A DNA stretch of 64,000 nt from NCBI GenBank assembly GCA_020636255.1, contig JACJYE010000011.1:186001-250000 (forward strand). The letters are read 5' to 3'. A program made the translations under genes and the position numbers. Source of the DNA: Lewinellaceae bacterium (GTDB lineage Bacteria > Bacteroidota > Bacteroidia > Chitinophagales > Saprospiraceae). The notes under the pieces were generated by a model. That model ran no database searches. It was not told the DNA's origin and saw only the letters and a list, made by a program, of their open reading frames with translations. Numbering within the stretch: the stretch's first letter is position 1; every line of letters starts with the position of its first letter. Positions 1 through 7,179 of this stretch are shown piece after piece.

Positions 1-2866
1 AGGTATTGCGGTCGCTGGGGTTTACCTTGGTGTATTGGCCGGAGGGGTTCTCCGGCGTCCAGCGGTTCTCCCAGTATTCTTTCAGCACATTGGTTTCGCC
101 GGCCAGCGTTCCGATCTCGAACAGGTAGGCGTTGACAATATCGTTGCCGTGCACGCCCTGGATGAAAATGGACAGGTCGATGCCTTTGTAGGAAAACTTG
201 TTCGTCAGGCCCCAGCTGAAGTCGGGGTTGGCGTTGCCGATGATGGTGCGGTCGGCCTCGTTGATGATGCCGTCGGGCTGGCCGGTGAGCCTGCCCTGCG
301 CATCGCGGCCGTTGATGTCCCTGTATTTCCGGTCGCCGGCCTTGGCGTTCTGGTTCTTCAGCACCGGGCTGGACTGGGCCTCTTCGTCGGTTTGGAAGAT
401 GCCGTCGGACTGCAGCCCGAAGAAGGTGCCCAGCGGTTGGCCGACACGCAGTATGCTCCACCCGGCGGGAACGAGCAGCACACCCGGAACGGGGATATCG
501 TTTTCGCTGGACAACGCGGTGATCTCATTCCGGTTGACGGAGAAGTTGAGGGCGCTTTGCCAGTCAAAGGCGCCGGTGGTATTGCGGGAGCTGACAGCTG
601 CTTCGAAGCCCTGGTTCTTCAGCCCGCCGATATTGGCGAGGTAGGATGAAAAGCCGGTAGTGGAAGGCAGCGGAGCGTACAGCAGCAGGTCCGTTGTTTT
701 TTTGAGGTAATAATCGGCGGTAAAGCTGATGCGCCCATCGATGAACTCGGCGTCGATACCGGCGTCCATTTGATTGGTGCGCTCCCACTTCAGGCCTGGG
801 TTGGGGTAACGCAGCGGCTCCTGCCCGAGGTAGGGTTCGTTATTGTTAAACACGCCCTGGCCCAGCGGCCCCACCGTTGCCAGCGAGCCATAGGGGGCGA
901 TATCCTGGTTGCCGATGACGCCATAGCTCAGCCGCGCCTTGAGGCTGGTGAACAGGCCTAGCGCTTCGATGAAGGGCTCCTGGTGGAGCTTCCAGGCCAG
1001 CGAGCCGGAAGGGAAAAAGCCGTATTTGCTGTCGACGCCGAATTTGGAGGCGCCGTCCAGGCGGCCGGTCAGCGTCAGCAGGTATTTGTCGTCCAGCGTG
1101 TAGTTGATGCGGCCCAGGTAGGAGATGATGCCCCAGCTCACTTCCCCGTTCGCAGGGGGCTGAGGGTTGAGGGCATTACCCAGGTTGTGGTACCCCGTGC
1201 GGTTGTCGGGGAAGTCGAGCGCGAAAGCGAAGAGCCGTTCCGACTGGAACCCCTGGAAGGTGGTGCCGGCCAGGGCGTCGATGAGGTGTTTTTCGTTGAT
1301 CCTGCGGTTGTAGTTCAGCGTGTATTCCGCCAGCCAGGTGTAACCGTCGACCGTAGCTACGACGGCATCGCCGTTGTTGGCCTCCGTCCGCTTCAGGAAG
1401 TTGGGCACAAAGCGGTTCTCCTTAACGGAAAAAGCGTCGATGCCCACGCTGGCCTTGAGCTTCAGGCCTTCCATCAGGATGAGCGTGCCGTAGGCGCTGG
1501 CAATCGCGCGCGAGTTCTTGGAGATGTTGTCCGTTTCAGCCGCATCGGCCACGGGGTTGCCGATGTTGCGGCCGCGGTCGTCTTCGAAGGTATAACCACC
1601 GGGTTCCGAATCATCGAGAACGGGCAGGGTGGGGGGGAAGAGCAGCGCGGAAACCGTTGCGCCGGGCAGCAGCACGCCTGTTCCCGAGCTGAGTGCTCCG
1701 GTCAGTACGCCTTTGGAATTGATATGGCTCAGGCTGATGCTGGCGCCTACCTTCAACCGCTTGCTGACCTCCTGGTCGAGGTTGGTGCGCAGGTTATAGC
1801 GTTCGAAATTGGAATTGAGGATGATGCCGTCCTGGAGGTAATACCCTCCGCTGATGGCGTACTGGGTCTGGGGGCTGCCACCGGTGAAACTCAGCTGATA
1901 GCTCTGCATGGGCGCCCGCCGGAAGATGGCCTCCTGCCAGTCGGTACCCTCGCCGATCTTATCGGGGATGAGGTAGCGCGGGTCGACGGGAAATCCGGCG
2001 TCCTTGTTGTAGGCGTTGATGTAGTTGGCGAATTCCTCACCGTTGAGCATTTCCAGCTGCTGCTGCACCTCCTGAAGGCCGTAATAGGCGTCGAAGGAGA
2101 CGGCCGAACGGCCGGCCTTGCCGCGCTTCGTCGTGATCAGCACCACGCCGTTGGCGCCACGTGAGCCGTACATGGCAGTGGCCGAAGCATCTTTGAGGAT
2201 CTCGATCGACTCGATATCGCTGGGGTTGATGGCTGCCAGGCCGTTGAGGTTGCTGCCGGCGATGCCGCCGGCATTGGTCTGGCTGTTGTCGCTGGTGATC
2301 AGCATGCCGTCGACGACGTAGAGCGGCTCGTTGCCGGCATTGATAGAGCTACTGCCCCGGATGCGAATGGAGGTCTCGCCTCCCGGGCGCCCGCTGACCT
2401 GGGTAACCTGTACGCCGGCCGCTCTGCCCTGCAGGGCCTGGTCGAGAGATACCGGCGCCGTGCGCAGCAGGTCCTCTCCCGAAACAGAAGACACGGCCCC
2501 GGTCAGGTCGCTCTTTTTTACCTGGCCGTAAGCGATGATGACGATATCGTCGAGCAGTTCGGCTTCCTGAGCGAGGGCTACGTCAATCGTATTCTGGGCG
2601 CCAACCGTTATTTCCTGCGTGGTGTACCCGACGAAGCTGAAGGCCAGCACGGTTTCGGGGCCGGGCACCCGTAGCTCATAAGCCCCATCGACGTCGGTGA
2701 TGGTGCCCGTCGTGCTGTCTTTGATCTGGATGTTAACTCCGGGTAGCGGAGCATTGTCGGCCCGGTCGGTAACCCGTCCGGTAATGGTGCGGGACTGCCC
2801 AAACCCCTGGCTTGCCCAGCCGCCCAGAAAGGCGAGCACGGCAAGGGCATGTAGAAACCCTCTCAT
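1..2866 (-). CDS. SusC/RagA-family TonB-linked outer membrane receptor (3' part outside the window)
   Basis: The minus frame is open from ATG at 2866 to the left edge, about 955 codons. Residues 1-23 form a signal peptide ending near QGFGQS. A carboxypeptidase-like barrel follows (about 25-110, with TGRVTD and the SFVGY motif), then a TonB plug (about 120-230) carrying YVVDG, IEILKDASATAMYGSRGANGV and LITTKRG, the standard SusC plug signature. The rest is beta-barrel. The family imports glycans or other polymers with a SusD lipoprotein; any susD would lie left of the window. The GntR gene upstream ends 15 bp before this start, so the two are probably co-transcribed. The substrate cannot be told from sequence. 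Confidence 0.95.
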   Translation of the reverse strand, partial: MRGFLHALAVLAFLGGWASQGFGQSRTITGRVTDRADNAPLPGVNIQIKDSTTGTITDVDGAYELRVPGPETVLAFSFVGYTTQEITVGAQNTIDVALAQEAELLDDIVIIAYGQVKKSDLTGAVSSVSGEDLLRTAPVSLDQALQGRAAGVQVTQVSGRPGGETSIRIRGSSSINAGNEPLYVVDGMLITSDNSQTNAGGIAGSNLNGLAAINPSDIESIEILKDASATAMYGSRGANGVVLITTKRGKAGRSAVSFDAYYGLQEVQQQLEMLNGEEFANYINAYNKDAGFPVDPRYLIPDKIGEGTDWQEAIFRRAPMQSYQLSFTGGSPQTQYAISGGYYLQDGIILNSNFERYNLRTNLDQEVSKRLKVGASISLSHINSKGVLTGALSSGTGVLLPGATVSALLFPPTLPVLDDSEPGGYTFEDDRGRNIGNPVADAAETDNISKNSRAIASAYGTLILMEGLKLKASVGIDAFSVKENRFVPNFLKRTEANNGDAVVATVDGYTWLAEYTLNYNRRINEKHLIDALAGTTFQGFQSERLFAFALDFPDNRTGYHNLGNALNPQPPANGEVSWGIISYLGRINYTLDDKYLLTLTGRLDGASKFGVDSKYGFFPSGSLAWKLHQEPFIEALGLFTSLKARLSYGVIGNQDIAPYGSLATVGPLGQGVFNNNEPYLGQEPLRYPNPGLKWERTNQMDAGIDAEFIDGRISFTADYYLKKTTDLLLYAPLPSTTGFSSYLANIGGLKNQGFEAAVSSRNTTGAFDWQSALNFSVNRNEITALSSENDIPVPGVLLVPAGWSILRVGQPLGTFFGLQSDGIFQTDEEAQSSPVLKNQNAKAGDRKYRDINGRDAQGRLTGQPDGIINEADRTIIGNANPDFSWGLTNKFSYKGIDLSIFIQGVHGNDIVNAYLFEIGTLAGETNVLKEYWENRWTPENPSGQYTKVNPSDRNT

Positions 2867-2881
2867 AATCGCATTTTATGT

Positions 2882-3631
2882 TTATTTCCGCTCTATATCG
2901 ATGGAGTAGGTAATGCCTTCTCCCTGGTAGTAGACTTTATTGTATTCGATGGCCCTGCCATCGGAATCGAAGACCAGGCGGTTGCGGAACAGCACCGGCG
3001 CTCCGGTTTCCACCTGCAGCTTGGCCGCCAGGGCTTCCTCGGCTGCAATAGCGCTGATCTCTTCCCGCGAGATGGAAGGGTGGACGCTGCATTGCTCTTC
3101 CAGTAGTTGGTACAGGGGCTTGTTGAAATCCTCCTGGCCATTTAGCCCCAGGCGTGGATGGAACCAGGAAATGGAAAGGAGCATAGGCCCTTTGCGCGTG
3201 CCCCGCAGTCGTGACAATTGCAATACTCTGGTGCCCGGCTGGAGGTGCAGTGCCTCCGCTACCTCGTCGCTGGCCGGTAGCGCTGCAAGATCCAGTTCGA
3301 AGTTGACGACCTCGATCCCTTTCGCCTGCATTTCCCGGGAAAAGCTAAACCAGCTGTCAAGCCTGGTCGACACTTTTCGGGAAGCCACCTGTGTACCTAC
3401 GCCTTTCTTCCGGATGAGCAAGCCTTCGTTCACCAGTTTGCTGATGGCATGGCGCACTGTATTCCGCGCAATGCCCAGGTGATTCGCCAGGTCCACTTCC
3501 TTTGGCAGGAATTCACCGTTCTGATAGCGGGGCTCCTCGATCAACGTACGAAGTAACTGTTCTACCTGATTGTGCAGGGGTACCTTGCTGCTGGGGTCGA
3601 CCTTATTGGGCAGTCCGGTATGTTTGAACAT
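2882..3631 (-). CDS. GntR-family transcriptional regulator with UTRA ligand domain (HutC/FarR type)
   Basis: About 249 residues. An N-terminal winged helix (about 12-80) contains the GntR recognition region (LPKEVDLANHLGIARNTVRHA). Residues about 95-240 form a UTRA effector domain (LDSWFSF near its start, VLQLSRLRG, FRNRLVFDSDGRAIEYNKVYY near the end). ATG at 3631 is preferred over TTG at 3637 because a good Bacteroidota promoter puts the transcript start at or next to that ATG. UTRA domains usually bind small sugars or amino acid derivatives. Its position directly ahead of the SusC gene suggests it controls uptake by that receptor. The effector is unknown. Confidence 0.92.
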   Translation of the reverse strand: MFKHTGLPNKVDPSSKVPLHNQVEQLLRTLIEEPRYQNGEFLPKEVDLANHLGIARNTVRHAISKLVNEGLLIRKKGVGTQVASRKVSTRLDSWFSFSREMQAKGIEVVNFELDLAALPASDEVAEALHLQPGTRVLQLSRLRGTRKGPMLLSISWFHPRLGLNGQEDFNKPLYQLLEEQCSVHPSISREEISAIAAEEALAAKLQVETGAPVLFRNRLVFDSDGRAIEYNKVYYQGEGITYSIDIERK

Positions 3632-3634
3632 ACT

Positions 3635-3666
3635 CAAATCTAAAAGTTTTTTGGCGAAACCCCAAA
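3635..3666 (-). promoter_or_regulatory. Bacteroidota-type promoter of the GntR-susC operon
   Basis: Read on the minus strand: TTTG (3666-3663), a 20-bp spacer, then TAGATTTG (3642-3635), an exact match to TAnnTTTG. The last G lies 4 nt before the A of the GntR ATG at 3631. With the usual geometry, transcription would begin at or very near that ATG, giving a leaderless message. Confidence 0.7.
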
Positions 3667-3884
3667 GCAGGAGGATAATTTTTTTTAACGGGAGATTATA
3701 CGAATGAAAATTTTGAATTACGCGACGAACATAATAACCTGGCCATTAAAAGCCGCAGTGGCGGAGCCTTCCATCTCGCCCAAAGGGCGTTAATATGAAA
3801 GCCACGGGTTTCGCCCGTGGGCGTAATGCCGTAGTGGCGGAGCCGCAACTGTTAACCGGGAAAGCGAAATCTCAGTCTTTGCTC
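3643..3884. other. Gene-free region with a duplicated 17-bp motif and a small hairpin
   Basis: No convincing gene lies here. GCCGCAGTGGCGGAGCC (3752-3768) recurs with one change at 3828-3844. Between the copies is a perfect hairpin, CCACGGG/CCCGTGG (3802-3808 and 3814-3820) with loop TTTCG. The next 170 bp (3885-4053) are a separate inverted-repeat element, so 3638-4018 holds repeats and no gene. Confidence 0.6.
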
Positions 3885-4053
3885 TTAGAGCTTGTTGGGA
3901 GGCCACCCTTTGTGCTAAAATACGTCCCTTTTTTGAGGCTACTGCGTTGCTCTTTTCGTCCGTACCTCAGGGTACGAACATCAAAAAGCGCCTTGTCTTT
4001 TCAAAAAAATGACACTTTTTATCTCCACAAGCGGCCTCCAAACAAGCTCTTAA
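3885..4053. repeat. MITE-like palindromic element, copy A
   Basis: The left end TTAGAGCTTGTTGGGAGGCC (3885-3904) and right end GGCCTCCAAACAAGCTCTTAA (4033-4053) are near-perfect inverted repeats around about 130 bp of non-coding DNA. The right end lies inside the CBS-protein frame and supplies its last residues and stop. The same ends recur as a short palindrome at 39193-39250, and single ends occur at 4853-4869, 39089-39108 and 55158-55178. No transposase is encoded. Confidence 0.75.
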
Positions 4054-4459
4054 GGGTAGGCGGTTGTTGCAGGGCGGAGGCAAAAACGGGTTCACTGATC
4101 AGTTTCAGCAGGTTCAGCGCAGTGATAAACCCTACGGGCGCCTTGTATCTATTGGTCACGATAAGCTCAGGCGTGCCGTAGTTCGACATGATGCGGGCAG
4201 CGATATGCACGCCCTGATGTTCGGGCACGGTGATTACATCCCGTTCCATGAATTCGGCTATGGGCCGGTGAGCCGGGGCGTCTTTTAACGCACCTGCTGC
4301 CACAAGCCCCATTAACTCATTTTGGGGGCCGACAACGGGAAGCATTGGCAGGAAATAACGTTCGAGGAAGGATTTGGCGTAACCAGCGGATTGGTTCTCG
4401 TGAAGGGTCACGGGAAACGGCCTCATGAGGCCGGATACGATGATCTCCATGTTGTGCAT
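4019..4459 (-). CDS. CBS-domain pair protein
   Basis: About 146 residues from ATG 4459; a TTG at 4531 and an ATG at 4450 are alternatives. Two CBS motifs fill the protein: the first about 5-65 (SGLMRPFPVTL ... LPVVGPQNELMGLV), the second about 75-130 (FMERDVITVPEHQGV ... LIVTNRYKAPVGFITALNLL). CBS pairs usually bind adenine nucleotides and regulate a partner; no fused or adjacent effector is seen. The last residues (LKSLFGGRLWR, stop) are read from the end of repeat element A, so an insertion has apparently replaced the original C-terminus. The gene diverges from the aromatic operon. Confidence 0.8.
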   Translation of the reverse strand: MHNMEIIVSGLMRPFPVTLHENQSAGYAKSFLERYFLPMLPVVGPQNELMGLVAAGALKDAPAHRPIAEFMERDVITVPEHQGVHIAARIMSNYGTPELIVTNRYKAPVGFITALNLLKLISEPVFASALQQPPTLKSLFGGRLWR

Positions 4460-4667
4460 ATTTGTTATTACTTGCGGGGCCTTTTTCGGGTCTAGTTTTT
4501 TCTGGAGCGTGAATGAACCGCTTTGCTTCAATATACGGCAAGTTGCAGTTAAAGTTACGTCAGCTTAGCCTTTTTTAAGAAAAACCAGATGGTATTGCAT
4601 ATTTTTAAGTGAAATGCCTGCATTTTCATGGAAATGTTAACGTTTTTGAAAAAAACATTTCCGGAAG

Positions 4668-4698
4668 TTGCGCCGCAGGAAATTAATCTTTACGTTTG
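4668..4698 (+). promoter_or_regulatory. Bacteroidota-type promoter of the aromatic operon leader
   Basis: TTG (4668-4670), a 20-bp spacer and TACGTTTG (4691-4698) match the Bacteroidota consensus exactly. The predicted start near 4702 leaves a short untranslated segment before the first leader ATG at 4720, as expected for an attenuated operon. Confidence 0.75.
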
Positions 4699-4719
4699 TA
4701 CCGTTCTAACGGCATTGAT

Positions 4720-4779
4720 ATGAAAGTTCAATTGGATAATCGTTATTTTTTCAGCTTTTACTTTTATGGGAAACCATGA
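4720..4779 (+). CDS. Leader peptide 1 of the aromatic operon (Phe/Tyr-rich, 19 aa)
   Basis: A 19-codon frame, ATG 4720 to TGA 4777-4779. After MKVQLDNR it reads YFFSFYFYGKP: four Phe and three Tyr within eight codons. It lies between a good promoter and an intrinsic terminator, and GGGGCT begins directly after its stop. The layout is that of enterobacterial pheL: a ribosome stalled at Phe/Tyr codons leaves GGGGCT free to pair with the terminator's 5' arm, while a ribosome reaching the stop covers it. No homology is needed for this call; composition and position carry it. Confidence 0.82.
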   Translation: MKVQLDNRYFFSFYFYGKP

Positions 4780-4852
4780 GGGGCTGCTGAGTTTTGTCCA
4801 ATTGACTACAAGATAAAATTTAGAAGCTCCGCTGAAACGGGGCTTTTTTTTT
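4780..4852 (+). terminator. Attenuator 1: antiterminator segment and intrinsic terminator
   Basis: Terminator: AAGCTCCG (4824-4831), loop CTGAAA, CGGGGCTT (4838-4845) and a T-run to 4852; the 8-bp stem has one G-U pair. The competing segment GGGGCT (4780-4785), directly after the leader stop codon, can pair with AGCTCC (4825-4830) of the 5' arm with one G-U. Confidence 0.8.
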
Positions 4853-4869
4853 GCCAAACAAGCTCTTAA
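4853..4869. repeat. Half-site of the palindromic repeat family
   Basis: CCAAACAAGCTCTTAAA matches the outer end of element A's right arm. It sits directly after the T-run of attenuator 1 and 11 bp before leader 2, so it may mark the junction at which the two attenuator units were joined. Confidence 0.5.
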
Positions 4870-4880
4870 ATCCAAAACGG

Positions 4881-4949
4881 ATGATCCCTAACCAGTTTAA
4901 GAACAAAAATCACTTTTTCTTTTTTTACTTTTTTTATGGTTCACCATAA
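4881..4949 (+). CDS. Leader peptide 2 of the aromatic operon (Phe-rich, 22 aa)
   Basis: A 22-codon frame, ATG 4881 to TAA 4947-4949. After MIPNQFKNKNH it reads FFFFYFFYGSP: six Phe and two Tyr in eight codons, plus Phe6. Its end (YGSP) resembles that of leader 1 (YGKP), and GGGGCT again follows the stop closely. Leader 1 is richer in Tyr and this one in Phe, so the pair may sense both amino acids. pheA begins 88 bp downstream. Confidence 0.85.
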   Translation: MIPNQFKNKNHFFFFYFFYGSP

Positions 4950-4950
4950 A

Positions 4951-5024
4951 GGGGCTAAACTTCTGATATTCAATAAAAAGGAATAATAAACAGAAAAAGC
5001 CCCGCACTTGCGGGGCTTTTTTTT
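4951..5024 (+). terminator. Attenuator 2: antiterminator segment and intrinsic terminator
   Basis: Terminator: GCCCCGC (4999-5005), loop ACTT, GCGGGGC (5010-5016), then eight T (5017-5024); A residues at 4994-4998 extend the stem. GGGGCT (4951-4956), one base after the leader 2 stop, is the exact complement of AGCCCC (4998-5003) and can form the antiterminator. The organisation is the same as attenuator 1. Confidence 0.87.
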
Positions 5025-5037
5025 AACCAACAGCATT

Positions 5038-5928
5038 ATGATCCAGACAGGAACAGATCAAAGTACAAGCGCTTCGCAGCCTGCAAGCCCGATGCGCGTC
5101 AGCATTCAGGGTTATGCCGGGGCCTTCCACGAGATCGCTGCCCGCTATTGTTTCGGAGAGACGCCCATCGACATCGTGCCGGCCCATACTTTTGAAGACC
5201 TCGTGCGTATGGTAGAACAACAGGAACAGGCCGACGTGGGCCTGATGGCCATCGAAAATACGCTGGCCGGAAGCCTGATGCACAACTACAAATTGCTCCA
5301 CGAATCCAGGTTGTCCATCACAGGCGAGGTGTACCTGCGCATCAAGCAGAACCTGATGGCCCTGCCGGGGCAGCGCATCGAGAACCTTCGCGAAGTGCAT
5401 TCCCATCCCATCGCTATTGCTCAGTGCCGGGAGTTCTTCTCCCGCTATCCTCATATTCAGTTGGTGGAAACGGCCGATACCGCGCTGAGTGCGCGCAATA
5501 TCCGGGAGAAGGAACTGGAAGGCATCGGGGCCATCGCCAGCATGCTTGCCGCCGATATCTACGGTATGGAAGTGCTGGCAGAGGGTATAGAGACCGACAA
5601 AAAGAACCATACGCGTTTTCTGTTACTCCGGCAGGGCCAGCCCACGCCCATCGAAAAAGAGGTGGAAAAAGTGTCCCTGAGCTTTGCGGTCGACCATCAG
5701 GTGGGCAGCCTTTACAAGGTTCTGGCCGTACTTGCGGCCTACAACGCCAACCTGACCAAAATACAGTCGGCCCCAATTATCGGCCATCCCTGGGAGTATC
5801 TGTTCTTTCTGGACTTCGTCATGGAAGGCGAGGTGGGTTACCGGCAGGCCATCGAGGCAATCCGCCCGCTGACCCGTGGCCTGCGCGTACTGGGGATGTA
5901 TGCCAAGGGGCAGCATTATGATGGTTAG
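5038..5928 (+). CDS. pheA: Prephenate dehydratase (monofunctional, with ACT domain)
   Basis: 296 residues. It converts prephenate to phenylpyruvate, the last committed step to phenylalanine. Catalytic domain about 15-200 (IQGYAGAFHEIAARYC, GLMAIENTLAGS, conserved T192-R193-F194). ACT domain about 208-290. The ACT motif normally ESRP reads Q243-S-A-P, and the GALV-like motif reads VGSLYKVL, so Phe feedback may be weak or different. A frame from TTG 5008 would begin inside the terminator loop, so ATG 5038 is chosen. There is no Shine-Dalgarno sequence. It is the first gene of a four-gene aromatic operon behind tandem attenuators. Confidence 0.95.
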   Translation: MIQTGTDQSTSASQPASPMRVSIQGYAGAFHEIAARYCFGETPIDIVPAHTFEDLVRMVEQQEQADVGLMAIENTLAGSLMHNYKLLHESRLSITGEVYLRIKQNLMALPGQRIENLREVHSHPIAIAQCREFFSRYPHIQLVETADTALSARNIREKELEGIGAIASMLAADIYGMEVLAEGIETDKKNHTRFLLLRQGQPTPIEKEVEKVSLSFAVDHQVGSLYKVLAVLAAYNANLTKIQSAPIIGHPWEYLFFLDFVMEGEVGYRQAIEAIRPLTRGLRVLGMYAKGQHYDG

Positions 5929-5982
5929 GTGCAGGGTATAGGGTATCAGGTACTGAGGTGAAAAAGAAAAAAAACAAAGGCA

Positions 5983-7179
5983 ATGACAAAAAAAGCAGCG
6001 GCCGAAAACAGCCTCATCATCAAACCCGCCGGCAGGTTGGGAGATGTGCAGGAGTATTATTTTTCCCAGAAGCTCAGGGAGATCGCCCGCATGCGGGCGG
6101 AAGGCAAGCCCGTACTCAACCTCGGCATCGGCAGCCCCGACCTGCCGCCGGCCAGCGAGGTGGTTGAAGCGTTGACGAATAACGCGTTGTTCAACGATGT
6201 ACACGGCTATCAGAGCTATAACGGCATTCCGGAGCTCCGCCAGGCTTTCGCCCGATGGTATGAGCAATGGTTTGGCGTCGGCCTCGACCCGGAAGGGGAG
6301 GTATTGCCGCTGATCGGCTCCAAGGAGGGCCTGATGCACATCGCCATGTCTTTCCTGGAGCCCGGCGACGAAGTGCTGGTGCCCAACCCCGGCTACCCGG
6401 CCTACCGCGCGGTGTCGAACCTGGCCGGCGCGACTGTCAGGGAATATATGCTGGAGGAAGAACGCGGCTGGTTGCCCGATCTGGAAGCGCTTGGCCGGCA
6501 GGATCTCAGCCGTGTAAAGATCCTTTGGGTGAACTATCCGAACATGCCGACGGGCGCTAATGCCGGGCCTGATTTTTTCAGAGAGCTGGTGGCCTTTGCT
6601 CAGCGGCACCGCATACTGGTGGTCAACGATAACCCTTACGCTTTTATCCTCAACAACCAACTGCACAGCATACTCAGCGTACCCGGCGCAGCGGGCGTAG
6701 CCCTGGAGCTCAATTCCCTGAGCAAGGCCCACAACATGGCCGGCTGGCGCATCGGCATGTTGGCCGGCCGGCGCGACTATCTGCAGGTGGTGCTCCGCTT
6801 TAAGAGCAATATGGATTCGGGCATGTTCAGGCCCCTGCAAATGGCTGCCGTCAGGGCGCTGCAGAGCCCTCCGGAATGGTACGGCAGCCTCAACGCCGTT
6901 TACGCAGAACGCCGTGATACGGTTTTCCAGCTACTCGATACGCTGGGCTGCTCCTACGACCCCGGGCAGGTAGGTATGTTCGTTTGGGCCAAAGTACCGC
7001 TTCGATACGCCAGCGGTTACGAACTGTCGGATGAGGTGCTCTACGGAGCGAATGTTTTCCTGACCCCCGGCGGCATCTTCGGTTCGGCAGGCGATCCCTA
7101 TATCCGCATTTCTCTTTGCAGTGACGGGGTGCTTTATGAGGAAGCGATTCGAAGGGTAGCTAATTTACAATTAATATGA
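5983..7179 (+). CDS. Class I/II PLP-dependent aminotransferase, probably aromatic
   Basis: 398 residues with the full fold-type I pattern: LNLGIGSPDLPP near the N-terminus, VPNPGYPAYRA, WVNYPNMPTGA and the PLP lysine in NSLSKAHNMAGWRIGM (K248). The place between pheA and tyrA suggests it transaminates phenylpyruvate and 4-hydroxyphenylpyruvate to Phe and Tyr. The family also includes aspartate and LL-diaminopimelate aminotransferases, so specificity is inferred from context. Its 3' end overlaps tyrA by 4 bp (ATGA), which points to translational coupling. The 54-bp gap after pheA holds short GGTATA-like repeats. Confidence 0.9.
   Translation: MTKKAAAENSLIIKPAGRLGDVQEYYFSQKLREIARMRAEGKPVLNLGIGSPDLPPASEVVEALTNNALFNDVHGYQSYNGIPELRQAFARWYEQWFGVGLDPEGEVLPLIGSKEGLMHIAMSFLEPGDEVLVPNPGYPAYRAVSNLAGATVREYMLEEERGWLPDLEALGRQDLSRVKILWVNYPNMPTGANAGPDFFRELVAFAQRHRILVVNDNPYAFILNNQLHSILSVPGAAGVALELNSLSKAHNMAGWRIGMLAGRRDYLQVVLRFKSNMDSGMFRPLQMAAVRALQSPPEWYGSLNAVYAERRDTVFQLLDTLGCSYDPGQVGMFVWAKVPLRYASGYELSDEVLYGANVFLTPGGIFGSAGDPYIRISLCSDGVLYEEAIRRVANLQLI

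Noticed and set aside
983..2164. Long open frame on the plus strand, 393 codons
   Set aside because: It is antisense to the SusC gene, whose minus frame has the expected signal, plug and barrel motifs; no family motif appears in this frame.
5008..5037. TTG start for pheA at 5008
   Set aside because: It would begin translation inside the terminator loop; ATG 5038 follows the terminator directly and fits family length.
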